Shown: positions 25,690 through 35,716, counted from the stretch's first letter. The stretch is 64,000 bases of DNA from [Clostridium] hylemonae DSM 15053 (GCF_008281175.1 NZ_CP036524.1:3658001-3722000); one strand, 5' to 3'. A program made the numbers and translations. Notes: generated from the sequence alone by a model not told the origin.

Positions 25690-27033
25690 TTAGAATATTA
25701 TCTTTTCAAATTCTTCGTCGCACATAGGTTTTGAATAGTAGAATCCCTGTGCACATTCACAGCCGTACTTTTCAAATTTTGCGATATCCTCCATCGTCTC
25801 CGCGCGCTCGGCTACCGCCCTTATCCCAAGGTCCCGCAGCATCCGGAATACGTTGCGCACAAATATCTTCTCCCGTCTGTCCGCGTCTCCTCCCGGAAAG
25901 AAGGAAGGATTTACCTTGATCATGTCGATCGGCACATAGCGCAGCACATTGAGGGAAGAATACTCTGTAGCCGCAAATTTATCCATTGATATCTGAATTC
26001 CGTAATCTCTAAGCTCATTGATCGTATGTATCAGTTCTGAATCCAGCTCCGTGACGATAATGCTTTCTTCTATTTCTAAGATAAGAAGCACTCCCGGTAT
26101 GTCGTACCGCTTTACAATATCGAGCACCTTCGGCAGAAAGTCTTCTCTGTGAAGATTAAGCTTGGATACATTGACCGTGATCGGAACCGTCACGAGCTCC
26201 TCTTCGATCCAGTTCTTTATTTTCTTGCACGCCTCTTCCAGCATGTACAGGTCGAGATTGAGGATAAGTCCCTGTTTTTCAAGAACCGACAGGAATTCAT
26301 TGGGAGTAAGGATCCCCCGCTCCGGGTGATTCCATCTTGTCAGAAGCTCCGCCCCCACAGGCGTCCCCGTCTTCAGCTCATATATGAGCTGGTAATAAGG
26401 AATAAATTCCCGGTTTTCCCAGCCCCTTTTCACTTCCCTGCTCAGGCTGTCCAGCAGTCTCCAGTTCGGATCTCCCGCCCCGTTATACACTTCACCTCTC
26501 GTGCTGTTGCCGTTTCCGATCTGCTTCAGCTTGAGGAGCATATTGTCAAGGATGATCTTGATATCCGGTATGTACGACTTGTCAAAATCGAGAAAATAAA
26601 CAATATATGTAAATGTATAATGATTGCTGTATACAATATCCTCATCCCGGAAGTTGACTTCTTCCATCTTCTTGACCTGCTCCTGCAGCCCTGCAAGAAA
26701 CGTATCACGCTCGCCGTACGGCGTTATCACCGCGATCAGGTCCATCTGCAGCGAGTACGCCTTCCCCCCCGAACGCTCTGCATAGTCGGCGATAAGTCCG
26801 CTTAAGATCTTTACGATGGTCTCGATCATTTCCATTCCAAATATCGTGTTCAGATGATTGAACCTGTTCAATTGAATAATGACGAGAACTTCGTTTGCCA
26901 TCTCAGCCACATCCGAATATTCTTTTTCCAGAAGTTCCCGGCTGCCAAGCCGCTGAACGCCTTCCGGGCTGTCCGGTGTTTCTTTTGCCGGCTTCTGGCG
27001 TTCGGCCGTTCCTGATTTAAAAAAATTAATCAT
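25690..27033 (-). CDS. Degenerate GGDEF-EAL protein
   Basis: A 447-residue c-di-GMP-type protein. The N-terminal half keeps the GGDEF fold without any GG(D/E)EF motif (residues about 45-190). The EAL domain (about 205-445) retains Glu in AELLTRW, NVSK, EIEES and AQGF, but the metal-binding DD pair is MDK (ISMDKF) and the usual K-D catalytic stretch reads MIKVN. The AEGVE loop reads AERAE. Phosphodiesterase activity is therefore unlikely; it may be a c-di-GMP binder or protein-protein regulator. It overlaps the end of the FapA gene by 8 bases. Confidence 0.88.
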   Translation of the reverse strand: MINFFKSGTAERQKPAKETPDSPEGVQRLGSRELLEKEYSDVAEMANEVLVIIQLNRFNHLNTIFGMEMIETIVKILSGLIADYAERSGGKAYSLQMDLIAVITPYGERDTFLAGLQEQVKKMEEVNFRDEDIVYSNHYTFTYIVYFLDFDKSYIPDIKIILDNMLLKLKQIGNGNSTRGEVYNGAGDPNWRLLDSLSREVKRGWENREFIPYYQLIYELKTGTPVGAELLTRWNHPERGILTPNEFLSVLEKQGLILNLDLYMLEEACKKIKNWIEEELVTVPITVNVSKLNLHREDFLPKVLDIVKRYDIPGVLLILEIEESIIVTELDSELIHTINELRDYGIQISMDKFAATEYSSLNVLRYVPIDMIKVNPSFFPGGDADRREKIFVRNVFRMLRDLGIRAVAERAETMEDIAKFEKYGCECAQGFYYSKPMCDEEFEKIIF

Positions 27034-28687
27034 TGCTATCTTTCCCTTCTGTTATCACGTCTATATTTCCGCCTACAAGATATATCTTTGTCCGGCCGAA
27101 GCGTTCGTGCCGGTTGCGGAAGGGGGCGCTGTTCAGCTCGATATATATGTTGGAGTGAAGTACCTCCATGGCTCTGACCATACGGTTCTGCCTGTTCCAT
27201 TCCTGTATTTTCATGAGCCGCTCCTGCCATTGTTCTATATGCTTATCCAGGTATTTGATCAGATAGGCGACCCTTACCACGACGATCCTCCATCCAGCGT
27301 CATCCATCCCTTCCTTCTGCTCCAGCACTTTGGACAGTTCATTGATCATGCTGCTCGCTTCCTTGACCTGCAGCGTAAAGTTCTTCCGCTTCCGGTCCTC
27401 GCCGACAGACGGAAAAAGCCTGAGCGCCGTGTATACATTGGCCTCATTTCCGATCTCATCCGCTTCTATCTTATTTCCGGCCCAGTATTCGCCGCCGACA
27501 AGCCTGCCTCTCCTTCCGAACACGAGCATACTCTCCCAGCACTCTACCTTGCTGTTCATAACGACATCCGCGTACACATTCCCCTTCACAAGAACCTCTG
27601 CATTCTCTATAAACTCTGCCCTTATGTCTTTGCCCGCCGCCAGTGATTCACGCCCGGCGCCTTTCATGCCATTTCTGAGGATAATATTTCTGCCCGCCTC
27701 CAGACTGCCTTCCACGAGTCCGTCCACTATAACGTCATCCGTCGCCGTTACCTTGAATCCGGCCTGCACATCCCCGGAAATGTATACGGAACCGATAAAG
27801 TCTATATTACCGGTCTTGCCGTCAACATTTTCAAGCTGAAGATATTTACAGACATGGATCACCCCGTCCTCCTCTACGGGAAAACCGTCACAGGACGCAT
27901 ATATTCTTTTCTTATCCGCCGACAGCAGCGTGTTCATCCCAGCCGAGACATTCGCGCTCCTGCCTTCAATTCCGGGAATGATACTGCCGTCCAGCCCTCT
28001 CCCTTCTTTTCCGCGCGTAGGAGGGATGATCTCGCATAACAGATCTCCCTTGTTGATCGTCTTTACGTAGTCCAGTGATTTATAATCTGCTTTGCCCTCC
28101 GCATCTATCTTCGGCGCCAGGCTGAAGTCTTTATTAAAATGATAGATAACTTTTCCGTCTTCGCCGGCTTCGGGACGCTCCCCCTGCGCTATACGGAACC
28201 GCTTTTCGTATATGGGGCGCTCCACAAGACGGCGGATGTAGGATTCTTTAACGCCGTACGTAACGCCCTTTTTGATGAGCAGCTTCCAGATATCATTCTC
28301 TGTCAGCGGTTTCTCTCCGGGACCGGGCCGGTGCAGTATCAATTTGAGCTCCATTCCGTCATCGGTCTCCACGAAGCTGCTGCGTCCGTCTTCCCGCTCC
28401 TGCGTGTTGCTCATTCCATAGAAAAGCGCCCGGATACTGTCCTGCTCTTTCTTCTTCTCTCTGCGGATCTCTTCCCACTGCGAGCCGCGCTCCAGCATTT
28501 TCTGAAGATATACTTTCCAGCCTTCACGGAGCAGTCCTTCAAATGTGATCCCCGCCAGATACGGGTCTTCAAGCTGAGACCGGATAAATTCCTTATCCGG
28601 CCGCATTCCAAAATAATTTCTTTTTTTCAGATATTGTTCTAATTCTTTATAAGTTACTTTTACCTCATCCACTGTGCATACCTTCAC
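27026..28687 (-). CDS. FapA-family protein (DUF342)
   Basis: A 553-residue cytoplasmic protein. The FapA N-terminal domain (about 100-260) contains VTYGVKESYIRRLVE and IIPPTRGKEGRGLDG. It is followed by the DUF342 right-handed beta-helix (about 260-420, NIDFIGSVYISGDVQAGFKV, AEFIENAEVLVKGNVYADV) and a C-terminal coiled coil (about 430-520). In other bacteria FapA relatives influence flagellar assembly or polar placement. It lies 12 bases after the giant surface-protein gene and overlaps the EAL gene, so it is in the middle of one operon. Confidence 0.87.
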   Translation of the reverse strand: MKVCTVDEVKVTYKELEQYLKKRNYFGMRPDKEFIRSQLEDPYLAGITFEGLLREGWKVYLQKMLERGSQWEEIRREKKKEQDSIRALFYGMSNTQEREDGRSSFVETDDGMELKLILHRPGPGEKPLTENDIWKLLIKKGVTYGVKESYIRRLVERPIYEKRFRIAQGERPEAGEDGKVIYHFNKDFSLAPKIDAEGKADYKSLDYVKTINKGDLLCEIIPPTRGKEGRGLDGSIIPGIEGRSANVSAGMNTLLSADKKRIYASCDGFPVEEDGVIHVCKYLQLENVDGKTGNIDFIGSVYISGDVQAGFKVTATDDVIVDGLVEGSLEAGRNIILRNGMKGAGRESLAAGKDIRAEFIENAEVLVKGNVYADVVMNSKVECWESMLVFGRRGRLVGGEYWAGNKIEADEIGNEANVYTALRLFPSVGEDRKRKNFTLQVKEASSMINELSKVLEQKEGMDDAGWRIVVVRVAYLIKYLDKHIEQWQERLMKIQEWNRQNRMVRAMEVLHSNIYIELNSAPFRNRHERFGRTKIYLVGGNIDVITEGKDSND

Positions 28688-28699
28688 TCTATATCCTAA

Positions 28700-31600
28700 T
28701 TATTTAAAGCGTTTTTTTAACAGCCATATAAGTGCGGCGGCGGACAGAAAGATTCCTGTGACCGCGTAAGTCAGCGGCGCTTTGTCCCCTGTGAGGATCT
28801 TCTTAAGCCCGTTTGCCGCGTCTGTCAGCGCCTGCACCGCTGAATCCAGCGTACCGTCTCCGGAACCTGACGTACCGCCGGCTCCTCCGGACGAGCCTGT
28901 GCCGCCCGTCTGTTTCCCCTCCCCGGATGCTTTGGCCGCGGCGGCAGCCGCCTTCCACTGAGCAGTCAGCGTCATGTCTCCCGCAACTGTATCCTGGGCA
29001 AAATTCCAGTCTCCGCCCTCGGAGCTCTTCCATCCTGTCAGCACATACCCTTCTCTGACAGGCGCCGCCGGTTCTGGAATGAGGGAACCGTACGGAAGTT
29101 TCTGGGCAGCCGGTCCTCCCGTGCCTCCCGCGGCGTCAAACGTCACCGTATATGTATTCGGTTTCCATTTGGCATAAACAGTTGTATTGCCGTCTACAAA
29201 ATCTTCTTCAAAATCCCACGCGGTCTTGTATTCTGCGTCTTTAAACCACCCTCCGAACACACAACCGTCATGTTCCGGCGCCTCCGGCGCCTCCAGCAGG
29301 CTTCCCCAGGGCAGTTCCTTATCTTCTATCTCCGTTCCCCCGTATGTCTCAAAATGGACTTTGTACAGCGTATCAGACCAGTAAGCATAGAGATCCGTGT
29401 CTCCGGTCACCTTGTCCCTTTTAAATACCCACTGATGTTCTTTCTGCCAGTCAGGAGCAGTGAACCAGCTGCTGAGTGTCTTATGCGGAATGGCCTTGTC
29501 CGGTTTCGCGATATAATCTCCCACCTGGTATACCTTTGTGTACGTGGTGACTTCCTCTTCCTGGCTGTCCTTGTCCTCACGGTAGTGCAGTCTTACGGTG
29601 AACTTTTCCAGCTCCCACGCCGCATAGATGGTCATATCCCGGTCTACATACTCGCTCTCCGGGGCAAAGGCTTCTGTCAGCCCCGGGTCCTTGAACCAGC
29701 CGGTAAGTTCGTATCCGGTACGCTTCGTCTTAAGCAGCTCTTTATCTACATAAGTTCCATACGTCACCGGTACCGGATCCAGCGGTGTTCCCCCGTTCGT
29801 CTCAAAGGATAACGTATATACATCAGGGATCCAGCCGGCATACAGATTCATGTCACCCTTCACCGTATCGGTGCCAAAGTTCCACGGCGTTTTATCCTCC
29901 GCCTCCAGATCAGCATACCAGTCGTCAAATTCATAGTGCTCTCTCACCGGATCATTTTCAGGTCTTGTGATCTTCTCCCCGAAATGGACTCCCTGCACAG
30001 GCGGGATATTGTTTTCTTCATCTCCGTCGTATGTGACAAACGTCACCGTATATTCATCCCACGTCCAGTACGCATACAGATCCAGCTGCTCGTCCGCGGG
30101 CTCTGCTCTCATATCGGCAAACTTCCATTCGCTCTCTGACGCATGATCAGGCGAGGTAAACCACCCGTTCAGCGTATACCCGTCACGGTGCTTTGTCTCC
30201 TCCAGACTCTCCAGCATATCTCTGTCAAGAAAATCTCCGTACCTGATGTCTTCTGTGGGAGTCACCGCCACCTCTTCCCCCGGATGCTCTGCGTGCTCCG
30301 GCTCATATGTGACATGCAGCGTAACATCGAGGAGATTGCCCTCCCAGCCGGCATACAGTACCATGTCACCGGTCACCGTATCTGCGTCAAAGTCCCAGAG
30401 GTGAGTATGCTCTTCATCCGTAAACCAGCCGAGGAAATCATAATGCTCCCGGGCAGGTTCCGCAGGTGCGGATATGTTCTCCCCATAATAGATACCACTC
30501 TGATCCGGCGGCGGATTCTCATCGCCTGCGTATGTATGGAAGGACACGGTATACTCATCCCGCTGCCACTGTGCATAAAGCGTTACAGGCTCTTCAACCA
30601 GAGTCGCTCCTGCCTCCCCGGAAAATATCCAGTCCGTCCCGTTTCCGTTCACATCTGTATTCCAGCCGAGGAATGTATGCCCCGGCCACGCGTCATCCGT
30701 CTCCGGATATGCAGGGGCCTGTACGGTACGGTTGAATACGACCTGCTGCATTTTCTCATTATCTGGAAGCTCCGGTGCGTCCGCAGGGGTCTCAAATTTC
30801 ACATCATAGACTTCTGCTTCCCACTGTGCTTTAAGACTCACGTCTTCTGTCAATGGTTCATCCATGCCCCACAGCTTTCCTGCCGGCGTGCGCCAGCCGG
30901 TTATCTTATGCCCTTTTTTGGTAAACACGTCATCCAGCCCGTCCGCGCCGTACTGCGTCTCCAGGGTACTGCCGTAAGGCACCTGTTTGGGAATCTCTTC
31001 CTGAGGAGCGGCGTCCTTATCCCCAGGGTTCAGCACTGCATAGCATGTCTTCTGCCTCCACTTCGCGTACAGGTGGAATTCGCCGTCCGGGTCGATAAGC
31101 TCTGTACTGAAATCCCACTTCTTCGCCGGTCTGTCGTCCGTATACCACCCTTCTACTACATACTCCGTAGTCAGTTTATCTGTCCGCTTTGGCTTGGAAG
31201 CCGACGGCTCGTCGATCGTATTGCCGAAACCGACAGCCAATGTCGTCGGTGTCACCATTTCTCCTGCATCCGTATCCACATGAAAGGTAACGATCGTGGT
31301 CTCTGCCCCCCAGCCGGCATAGAGCGTCATCTTCGCGCCTTTCGCCGTGTCGGAATCAAAGTCCCACTCCTGGGTACAAGCCTTGTCCTTATACCAGTTC
31401 GTAAAACGGTAACCGGCCCGCAGCGGCTTCTCGTCCGGCCTGCTCACAAGCCATGTCGCCGGAACGGTCGTCTTTCTCGGCCAGCCTGTGATCTCTTCTC
31501 CTCCGGCATTCGGATCAAATGTGACCGTACAGTCCTGAAGCCATACTGCCGTAAGGACTGTCGTCGCCTTTGTAAGCTGCGTACCGCCAGCGCCGAATTC

Positions 31601-33214
31601 CCACCGTTTTCCATCATCTGTCTGCCAGTACACGAGTGTATAACCCTTATTAATATCACTGCCCGGCTTCCAGCTGTCTGCTTTTTCTATCGTATCCTTA
31701 TATGCGTACCCGTCCTTTGTCATTACGTTCTGGTTACCTGACCGGTAGATGACCGTACAGGAATCCGGTTTCCATGTAGCATATAACGTCATGTTGTCCC
31801 TAACGACCTGGTCTCTGTCGAAATTCCACTTGTCGGAGTCTTCCGCAGAATCCTGTATCCGGTACCAGCCGAGCAGTGTATGCGCGTTCCGCTCTACATC
31901 TGCATTCCCAGGCGCTCCGGTTATCAATTCACCATATTTCACTTTTTTACTGCCGTCAAAGATAAGCTTCTCATTCTCTGTCTCATGGAATGTGCCGCCG
32001 TTTGCGTGGAATATGACTGTATACGCGACTTCCTGGTCTTTCAGATTCCGAAGTGCGGCAAAGGTATTGCCGGCCCCGGTGAGGTTATAACTGTGCCGCG
32101 CCGGCGCAGCCGCGTCTACAAGAAGGTGAGAAGACTGTACGTTTCCGTCAGTTCCGGGAAAATATGAGACATATTCTCCGCCGTCCGCCGTAGTCGACAC
32201 GGCAAAGGAACGGTGTCCCGCCGGAAGAGTCATCGGATACTTCTCTGTCCTCTTATTTTTATTTTCTGCCTGTATGTTAGTCGGCGCATCCATGGAAACC
32301 GGCGTCTCGAGCGTGCCCTGCAGGATCTTGTTTGATATGGAAGAAACTTTTACATTGCATGCCGATTCCTGATCGCTGTATACATGCAGCCTTGCCTCCC
32401 CGTCTACCTTGAGCGTGCCGCCCTGCGCATTATCGGTTCCGCTTATGCCGTCTGCTCCCGCGCCGCCGGTGACATCCAGCACGCCTGCACCAGTAATGTT
32501 TAGCGTCGCTCCCGGTTCCAGCGTGATCCCCGGCATGTAGCCACTGCCGGACACAAGTGTATCGTCTGTGCCGAGCACGAGTGTGACCGTCGCTCCCGCT
32601 TCTATATAAATGCCGCTTTTCTTTGGGGCATCCGGCGTCATGTTTATCTTCATCCCCTGTACCTGAATAGTCGCAGACGCGCCGCTTTTTACGCGGATAC
32701 CATACTCTCCCGTGTTCCCTGTCACGGTAAACTGTTCGTCTCCCTTCGTTCCGGTGGAAACAACGGTATCCAGCTTATTTTTCTGCTCATAGTCACCGTT
32801 TTCCGACAGCGTAATATCCCCTTCTGATATGTCAAACGCCCCCGGCACAGCTCGAACGCTGGAAGCAGTGAGCCTCTCAGACAGCATCACCTGACGTAAG
32901 TCCGTTTTTCCCTCCGCCGCATCTTTCAGCGCGCGCAGCGCCGGAGTATCACCCTGCACCAGTTCAATACTTTCCTGCCCGGCGGGGGGCGCGTCTTCCT
33001 GTCCGCTCTTATCTATGTTGCCGCCGGATTCTTCTTGCTCCTTGGCCGTCCCGTCCTCCTGCGCCTTCTGATCGTCATTGCCGGTCTCAGCCGCGTTTTC
33101 ATCCACATGGATCCCGACCGCCAGCGCCTCCCCGGCGCCGGCCGTAAATACAAGTGCGGCGATGGCTCCTGCCATCAATAGTATTTTTAACTTCCTGAAG
33201 TTTTTCTTTCCCAT
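28700..33214 (-). CDS. Giant InlB-type repeat surface protein
   Basis: A 1504-residue secreted protein. A signal peptide (about 5-33, ILLMAGAIAALVFTAGAGEALA) is followed by an acidic Glu/Gln-rich spacer and a beta-helix-like part (about 150-380, NTGEYGIRVKSGASATIQ). Thirteen Listeria-Bacteroides/InlB B repeats follow, each with a YTVTF start, GY-x(3)-GW and a final LYAxW. A Gly/Ser linker and a single C-terminal membrane helix (IFLSAAALIWLLKKRFK) end it; there is no LPxTG motif, so it is probably membrane-anchored. The ATG at 33214 has AAGGTGAG. It sits inside a motility-type operon, 36 bases after a chemoreceptor. An adhesin or surface sensor role is inferred. Confidence 0.88.
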   Translation of the reverse strand: MGKKNFRKLKILLMAGAIAALVFTAGAGEALAVGIHVDENAAETGNDDQKAQEDGTAKEQEESGGNIDKSGQEDAPPAGQESIELVQGDTPALRALKDAAEGKTDLRQVMLSERLTASSVRAVPGAFDISEGDITLSENGDYEQKNKLDTVVSTGTKGDEQFTVTGNTGEYGIRVKSGASATIQVQGMKINMTPDAPKKSGIYIEAGATVTLVLGTDDTLVSGSGYMPGITLEPGATLNITGAGVLDVTGGAGADGISGTDNAQGGTLKVDGEARLHVYSDQESACNVKVSSISNKILQGTLETPVSMDAPTNIQAENKNKRTEKYPMTLPAGHRSFAVSTTADGGEYVSYFPGTDGNVQSSHLLVDAAAPARHSYNLTGAGNTFAALRNLKDQEVAYTVIFHANGGTFHETENEKLIFDGSKKVKYGELITGAPGNADVERNAHTLLGWYRIQDSAEDSDKWNFDRDQVVRDNMTLYATWKPDSCTVIYRSGNQNVMTKDGYAYKDTIEKADSWKPGSDINKGYTLVYWQTDDGKRWEFGAGGTQLTKATTVLTAVWLQDCTVTFDPNAGGEEITGWPRKTTVPATWLVSRPDEKPLRAGYRFTNWYKDKACTQEWDFDSDTAKGAKMTLYAGWGAETTIVTFHVDTDAGEMVTPTTLAVGFGNTIDEPSASKPKRTDKLTTEYVVEGWYTDDRPAKKWDFSTELIDPDGEFHLYAKWRQKTCYAVLNPGDKDAAPQEEIPKQVPYGSTLETQYGADGLDDVFTKKGHKITGWRTPAGKLWGMDEPLTEDVSLKAQWEAEVYDVKFETPADAPELPDNEKMQQVVFNRTVQAPAYPETDDAWPGHTFLGWNTDVNGNGTDWIFSGEAGATLVEEPVTLYAQWQRDEYTVSFHTYAGDENPPPDQSGIYYGENISAPAEPAREHYDFLGWFTDEEHTHLWDFDADTVTGDMVLYAGWEGNLLDVTLHVTYEPEHAEHPGEEVAVTPTEDIRYGDFLDRDMLESLEETKHRDGYTLNGWFTSPDHASESEWKFADMRAEPADEQLDLYAYWTWDEYTVTFVTYDGDEENNIPPVQGVHFGEKITRPENDPVREHYEFDDWYADLEAEDKTPWNFGTDTVKGDMNLYAGWIPDVYTLSFETNGGTPLDPVPVTYGTYVDKELLKTKRTGYELTGWFKDPGLTEAFAPESEYVDRDMTIYAAWELEKFTVRLHYREDKDSQEEEVTTYTKVYQVGDYIAKPDKAIPHKTLSSWFTAPDWQKEHQWVFKRDKVTGDTDLYAYWSDTLYKVHFETYGGTEIEDKELPWGSLLEAPEAPEHDGCVFGGWFKDAEYKTAWDFEEDFVDGNTTVYAKWKPNTYTVTFDAAGGTGGPAAQKLPYGSLIPEPAAPVREGYVLTGWKSSEGGDWNFAQDTVAGDMTLTAQWKAAAAAAKASGEGKQTGGTGSSGGAGGTSGSGDGTLDSAVQALTDAANGLKKILTGDKAPLTYAVTGIFLSAAALIWLLKKRFK

Positions 33215-33250
33215 ATTTCTCACCTTCACTGCATCCGGGCAGCTCCTGTC

Positions 33251-34669
33251 CTAATCCGCCTCAAATACACTTTCTCCCCGCCGTTCATAGTCCTCGGACA
33301 TCCTCACCATCGTCTCAAACTTTTCTATCAGAATCGATGAGATACTTACCGCCCTCTGGTAAATAGAATCCAGCATGTACTCCTTGCCATTCTTGATGGC
33401 CGTTACCGCCTCATCTCCCAGCTCATGCAGCTCCTGATGCGGCTTCTCTACACTTCCCCATATCTTCAGTATATCTGACTTCTGAGGATTGATCGTATAG
33501 TAGAAATGTCCGAATCCACATTTCCTCGGATTAGCCTGAAGCGGCACGATCTCCTTTGTATCTGCTATACTCTTTAATGTGGCGACCCATGTCCGGTGCG
33601 CGGAGATCGCCGATTTCATGGATTCGATAAAAATACGGTTATCCAGCCGGTAGAATATATCCTTGTTCATCTTGCCGATGATCTCCGTGCTCGTCTCCAT
33701 CTTTTCTTCCAGTGTCTGTATCGGCCGTATGACTTTCTCAAGCAGTACATGGTTCAGATCTTCAAGGCTCTGAGTCATCTTAAGCAGGCTGTCTGTCTCT
33801 CTCCCGAGATGCTCCATATTCTGGCTCGTCTCATTGATAGAACTGCTGATCTCTTCACTTGTAGCCGCCACCTTGGCGATATTGTCGACGATCTGGTTGA
33901 TCTCCCGGCCGCTGCCTTCGTTGCGCTCCACCACCTCGGAGACACCTTGTTCTACCTTTTCCAGTGAGTCCACCGTTGTGTTCACACTCTTTACACTTCT
34001 GGCCGACGCGATCGTAATATTCTCAAGAGACTTTTCCATATCTTTGATCATCACATTTGTAGCCTCATACAGCTTGTGGATCTCACCGGCAACGACGCCG
34101 AATCCCTTACCTGCCTCGCCGGCCCTTGCCGCTTCCACCGACGCATTCAGAGAAAGGAGGTTGATCTGATTGGATATACTGTTGATGCTCCCCACCGCAC
34201 GCTTCACGTCATCGATCTTCCGCTGCAGTTCTGCCATATCCTGCTTCATTGTCTTAGATTCAACGGACACAACGGAACACGTCTCCTGCATTCCGGCCAG
34301 CGCCGCCTTGTTCTCATTCAGGCTTTCCAGCACATGAGCTGAATTATCGGACACCTCGGCCAGCGTATTTGACAAATTTTCATGTTCTGCCATTATCATG
34401 GCCGTATGGTTGGATGTGGAAGATAAATCCGCCTGAATATTTGCCCCGACTGAGCCTATCTTTTTGCCATACTTTATTATCCTGTCGCTTTTATCACCCA
34501 ACTCCAGGTTCAGACTGCTCATCTGGAGTGAAGCATGAAGATTGATGTCAGCAATCGTCTGAAACGCTTTCCTTCCTTCTGTTATCCGTGCGATGATTTT
34601 TCTGATTTTATCTGAGCGTGTCCTGGATAATTCCAGCGTATCCAATGCTTTTTCATCTTTTCTTCCCAT
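33251..34669 (-). CDS. Soluble chemoreceptor with C-terminal CZB domain
   Basis: A 472-residue cytoplasmic methyl-accepting protein with no membrane helix. The signalling hairpin is canonical (SNQINLLSLNASVEAARAGE, then AGKGFGVVAGEI). The C-terminal chemoreceptor zinc-binding domain (about 350-460) has the His/Cys set: His in SAHRTW, Cys in KCGFGHFYY and His residues in PHQELHELG. CZB receptors sense zinc, redox or hypochlorous acid through the Zn-Cys core. It is the first gene of the operon to hemerythrin, behind a strong sigma-28-like promoter, which fits a redox-taxis module. Confidence 0.93.
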   Translation of the reverse strand: MGRKDEKALDTLELSRTRSDKIRKIIARITEGRKAFQTIADINLHASLQMSSLNLELGDKSDRIIKYGKKIGSVGANIQADLSSTSNHTAMIMAEHENLSNTLAEVSDNSAHVLESLNENKAALAGMQETCSVVSVESKTMKQDMAELQRKIDDVKRAVGSINSISNQINLLSLNASVEAARAGEAGKGFGVVAGEIHKLYEATNVMIKDMEKSLENITIASARSVKSVNTTVDSLEKVEQGVSEVVERNEGSGREINQIVDNIAKVAATSEEISSSINETSQNMEHLGRETDSLLKMTQSLEDLNHVLLEKVIRPIQTLEEKMETSTEIIGKMNKDIFYRLDNRIFIESMKSAISAHRTWVATLKSIADTKEIVPLQANPRKCGFGHFYYTINPQKSDILKIWGSVEKPHQELHELGDEAVTAIKNGKEYMLDSIYQRAVSISSILIEKFETMVRMSEDYERRGESVFEAD

Positions 34670-34712
34670 AACCGTTCCTCCTCATGTGTAATTAAACATT
34701 CTTATTAAATAT

Positions 34713-34739
34713 ATATCGGCACAAATACTGTAGAAATAA
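34713..34739 (-). promoter_or_regulatory. Sigma-28-like promoter of the five-gene CZB-receptor operon
   Basis: Minus strand: TTAT (34736-34739), 15 bases, GCCGATAT (34713-34720), 44 bases before the start codon. It is the third exact TTAT-N15-GCCGATAT in this window. Confidence 0.75.
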
Positions 34740-34844
34740 ATGATTGTCTCTATTTTGTTCGGGTTTGCAGAGAATATTTTTGCAGCATATACAGCAGAAA
34801 AAACGGGGCATAACAGCACTATCATAAAAACAGCATATACAAAG

Positions 34845-34893
34845 CAGGAAGCCGTTGTACAGCAACACTAATGCTGTACAACGGCTTCCTGCC
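34845..34893. terminator. Long hairpin after TrmB-type regulator
   Basis: A perfect 21-bp stem (34845-34865 with 34873-34893, 7-base loop) starts 10 bases after the stop at 34903. On the minus strand it is followed by TTTG. It probably terminates the cyclodeaminase operon. Confidence 0.75.
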
Positions 34894-34902
34894 TTGTCTT
34901 AT

Positions 34903-35700
34903 CTAAAATATATTCCGTATTCCTTTCAGATCATCCCCATATTCCTGCTGCATGATATCGGTGAACTTATCCGCGCTCTTATAGAAATACATATCATGTC
35001 TTACACACTCCGCAGCCAGGGAGATCATCGGCCGGCTCTCTGTCCAGATCACTTCCGCGATCGTATCGCTTATGATCTGTCCGAATACCACCTCGCTCAT
35101 GTCTGATACGAGAGTGATCCAGCGGCCGCCCATCTCTGCTTTCTTCTCCTCGCCCATTCCGTGCCTGCAGTATTTTCTAAGAGGTATCGCCTCATCATCT
35201 TCTGCGCCGAATATGACGATCCCAAGCCGCAGTCCCTTCTCTTCCAGCTTCTGAATATCATGGAGTATACAGGGAAGGTCCTGTATCCATATCTGGAGCA
35301 GCAGCTCTTCTTTCGTCTCCCGGATGATATCCCGGCATTTGGCAAACACATTGCCGTTTGTCCGGATATGCCATATGTAATCCAGATTCGTCTTCTGCGG
35401 AAATATGTTCAGCCGCTCCGTCAGGTCAGACAGGACCCCTTTCGTCTCGTCTTCCACCCGCTCCGCCACCTCTGACATCGGAACCGCGGCATATTTATTG
35501 TTACTTTCATATTCCGTATAGAGTATAAAACCTTTCGTGATGAGCGACTCCAGAATATTATATATCTTTGAGCGCGTAACGCCGGCCAGCTTACCCGCTT
35601 CATATCCCGACAGGCTGCCGTTCTGCAGCAGTGTGAGATAGACTTTTGCCTCCGCGTCGGTCAGGCCGATCTTATTCAATAATATGATCTCATTGTCCAT
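34903..35700 (-). CDS. TrmB-family transcriptional regulator
   Basis: A 265-residue regulator with an N-terminal winged helix of the TrmB type (LNKIGLTDAEAKVYLTLLQ, SGYEAGKLAGVTRSKIYNIL). The C-terminal domain (about 105-265) resembles a phospholipase-D-like/TrmB effector domain that usually binds sugars or other small ligands. AGGAGAGG precedes the ATG. It ends a three-gene operon with a cyclodeaminase and a tautomerase (16-base gaps), so it probably controls that operon. It is unrelated to the tRNA methyltransferase at 47791 despite the shared family name. Confidence 0.85.
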   Translation of the reverse strand: MDNEIILLNKIGLTDAEAKVYLTLLQNGSLSGYEAGKLAGVTRSKIYNILESLITKGFILYTEYESNNKYAAVPMSEVAERVEDETKGVLSDLTERLNIFPQKTNLDYIWHIRTNGNVFAKCRDIIRETKEELLLQIWIQDLPCILHDIQKLEEKGLRLGIVIFGAEDDEAIPLRKYCRHGMGEEKKAEMGGRWITLVSDMSEVVFGQIISDTIAEVIWTESRPMISLAAECVRHDMYFYKSADKFTDIMQQEYGDDLKGIRNIF

Positions 35701-35716
35701 GGGGAATCCTCTCCTG

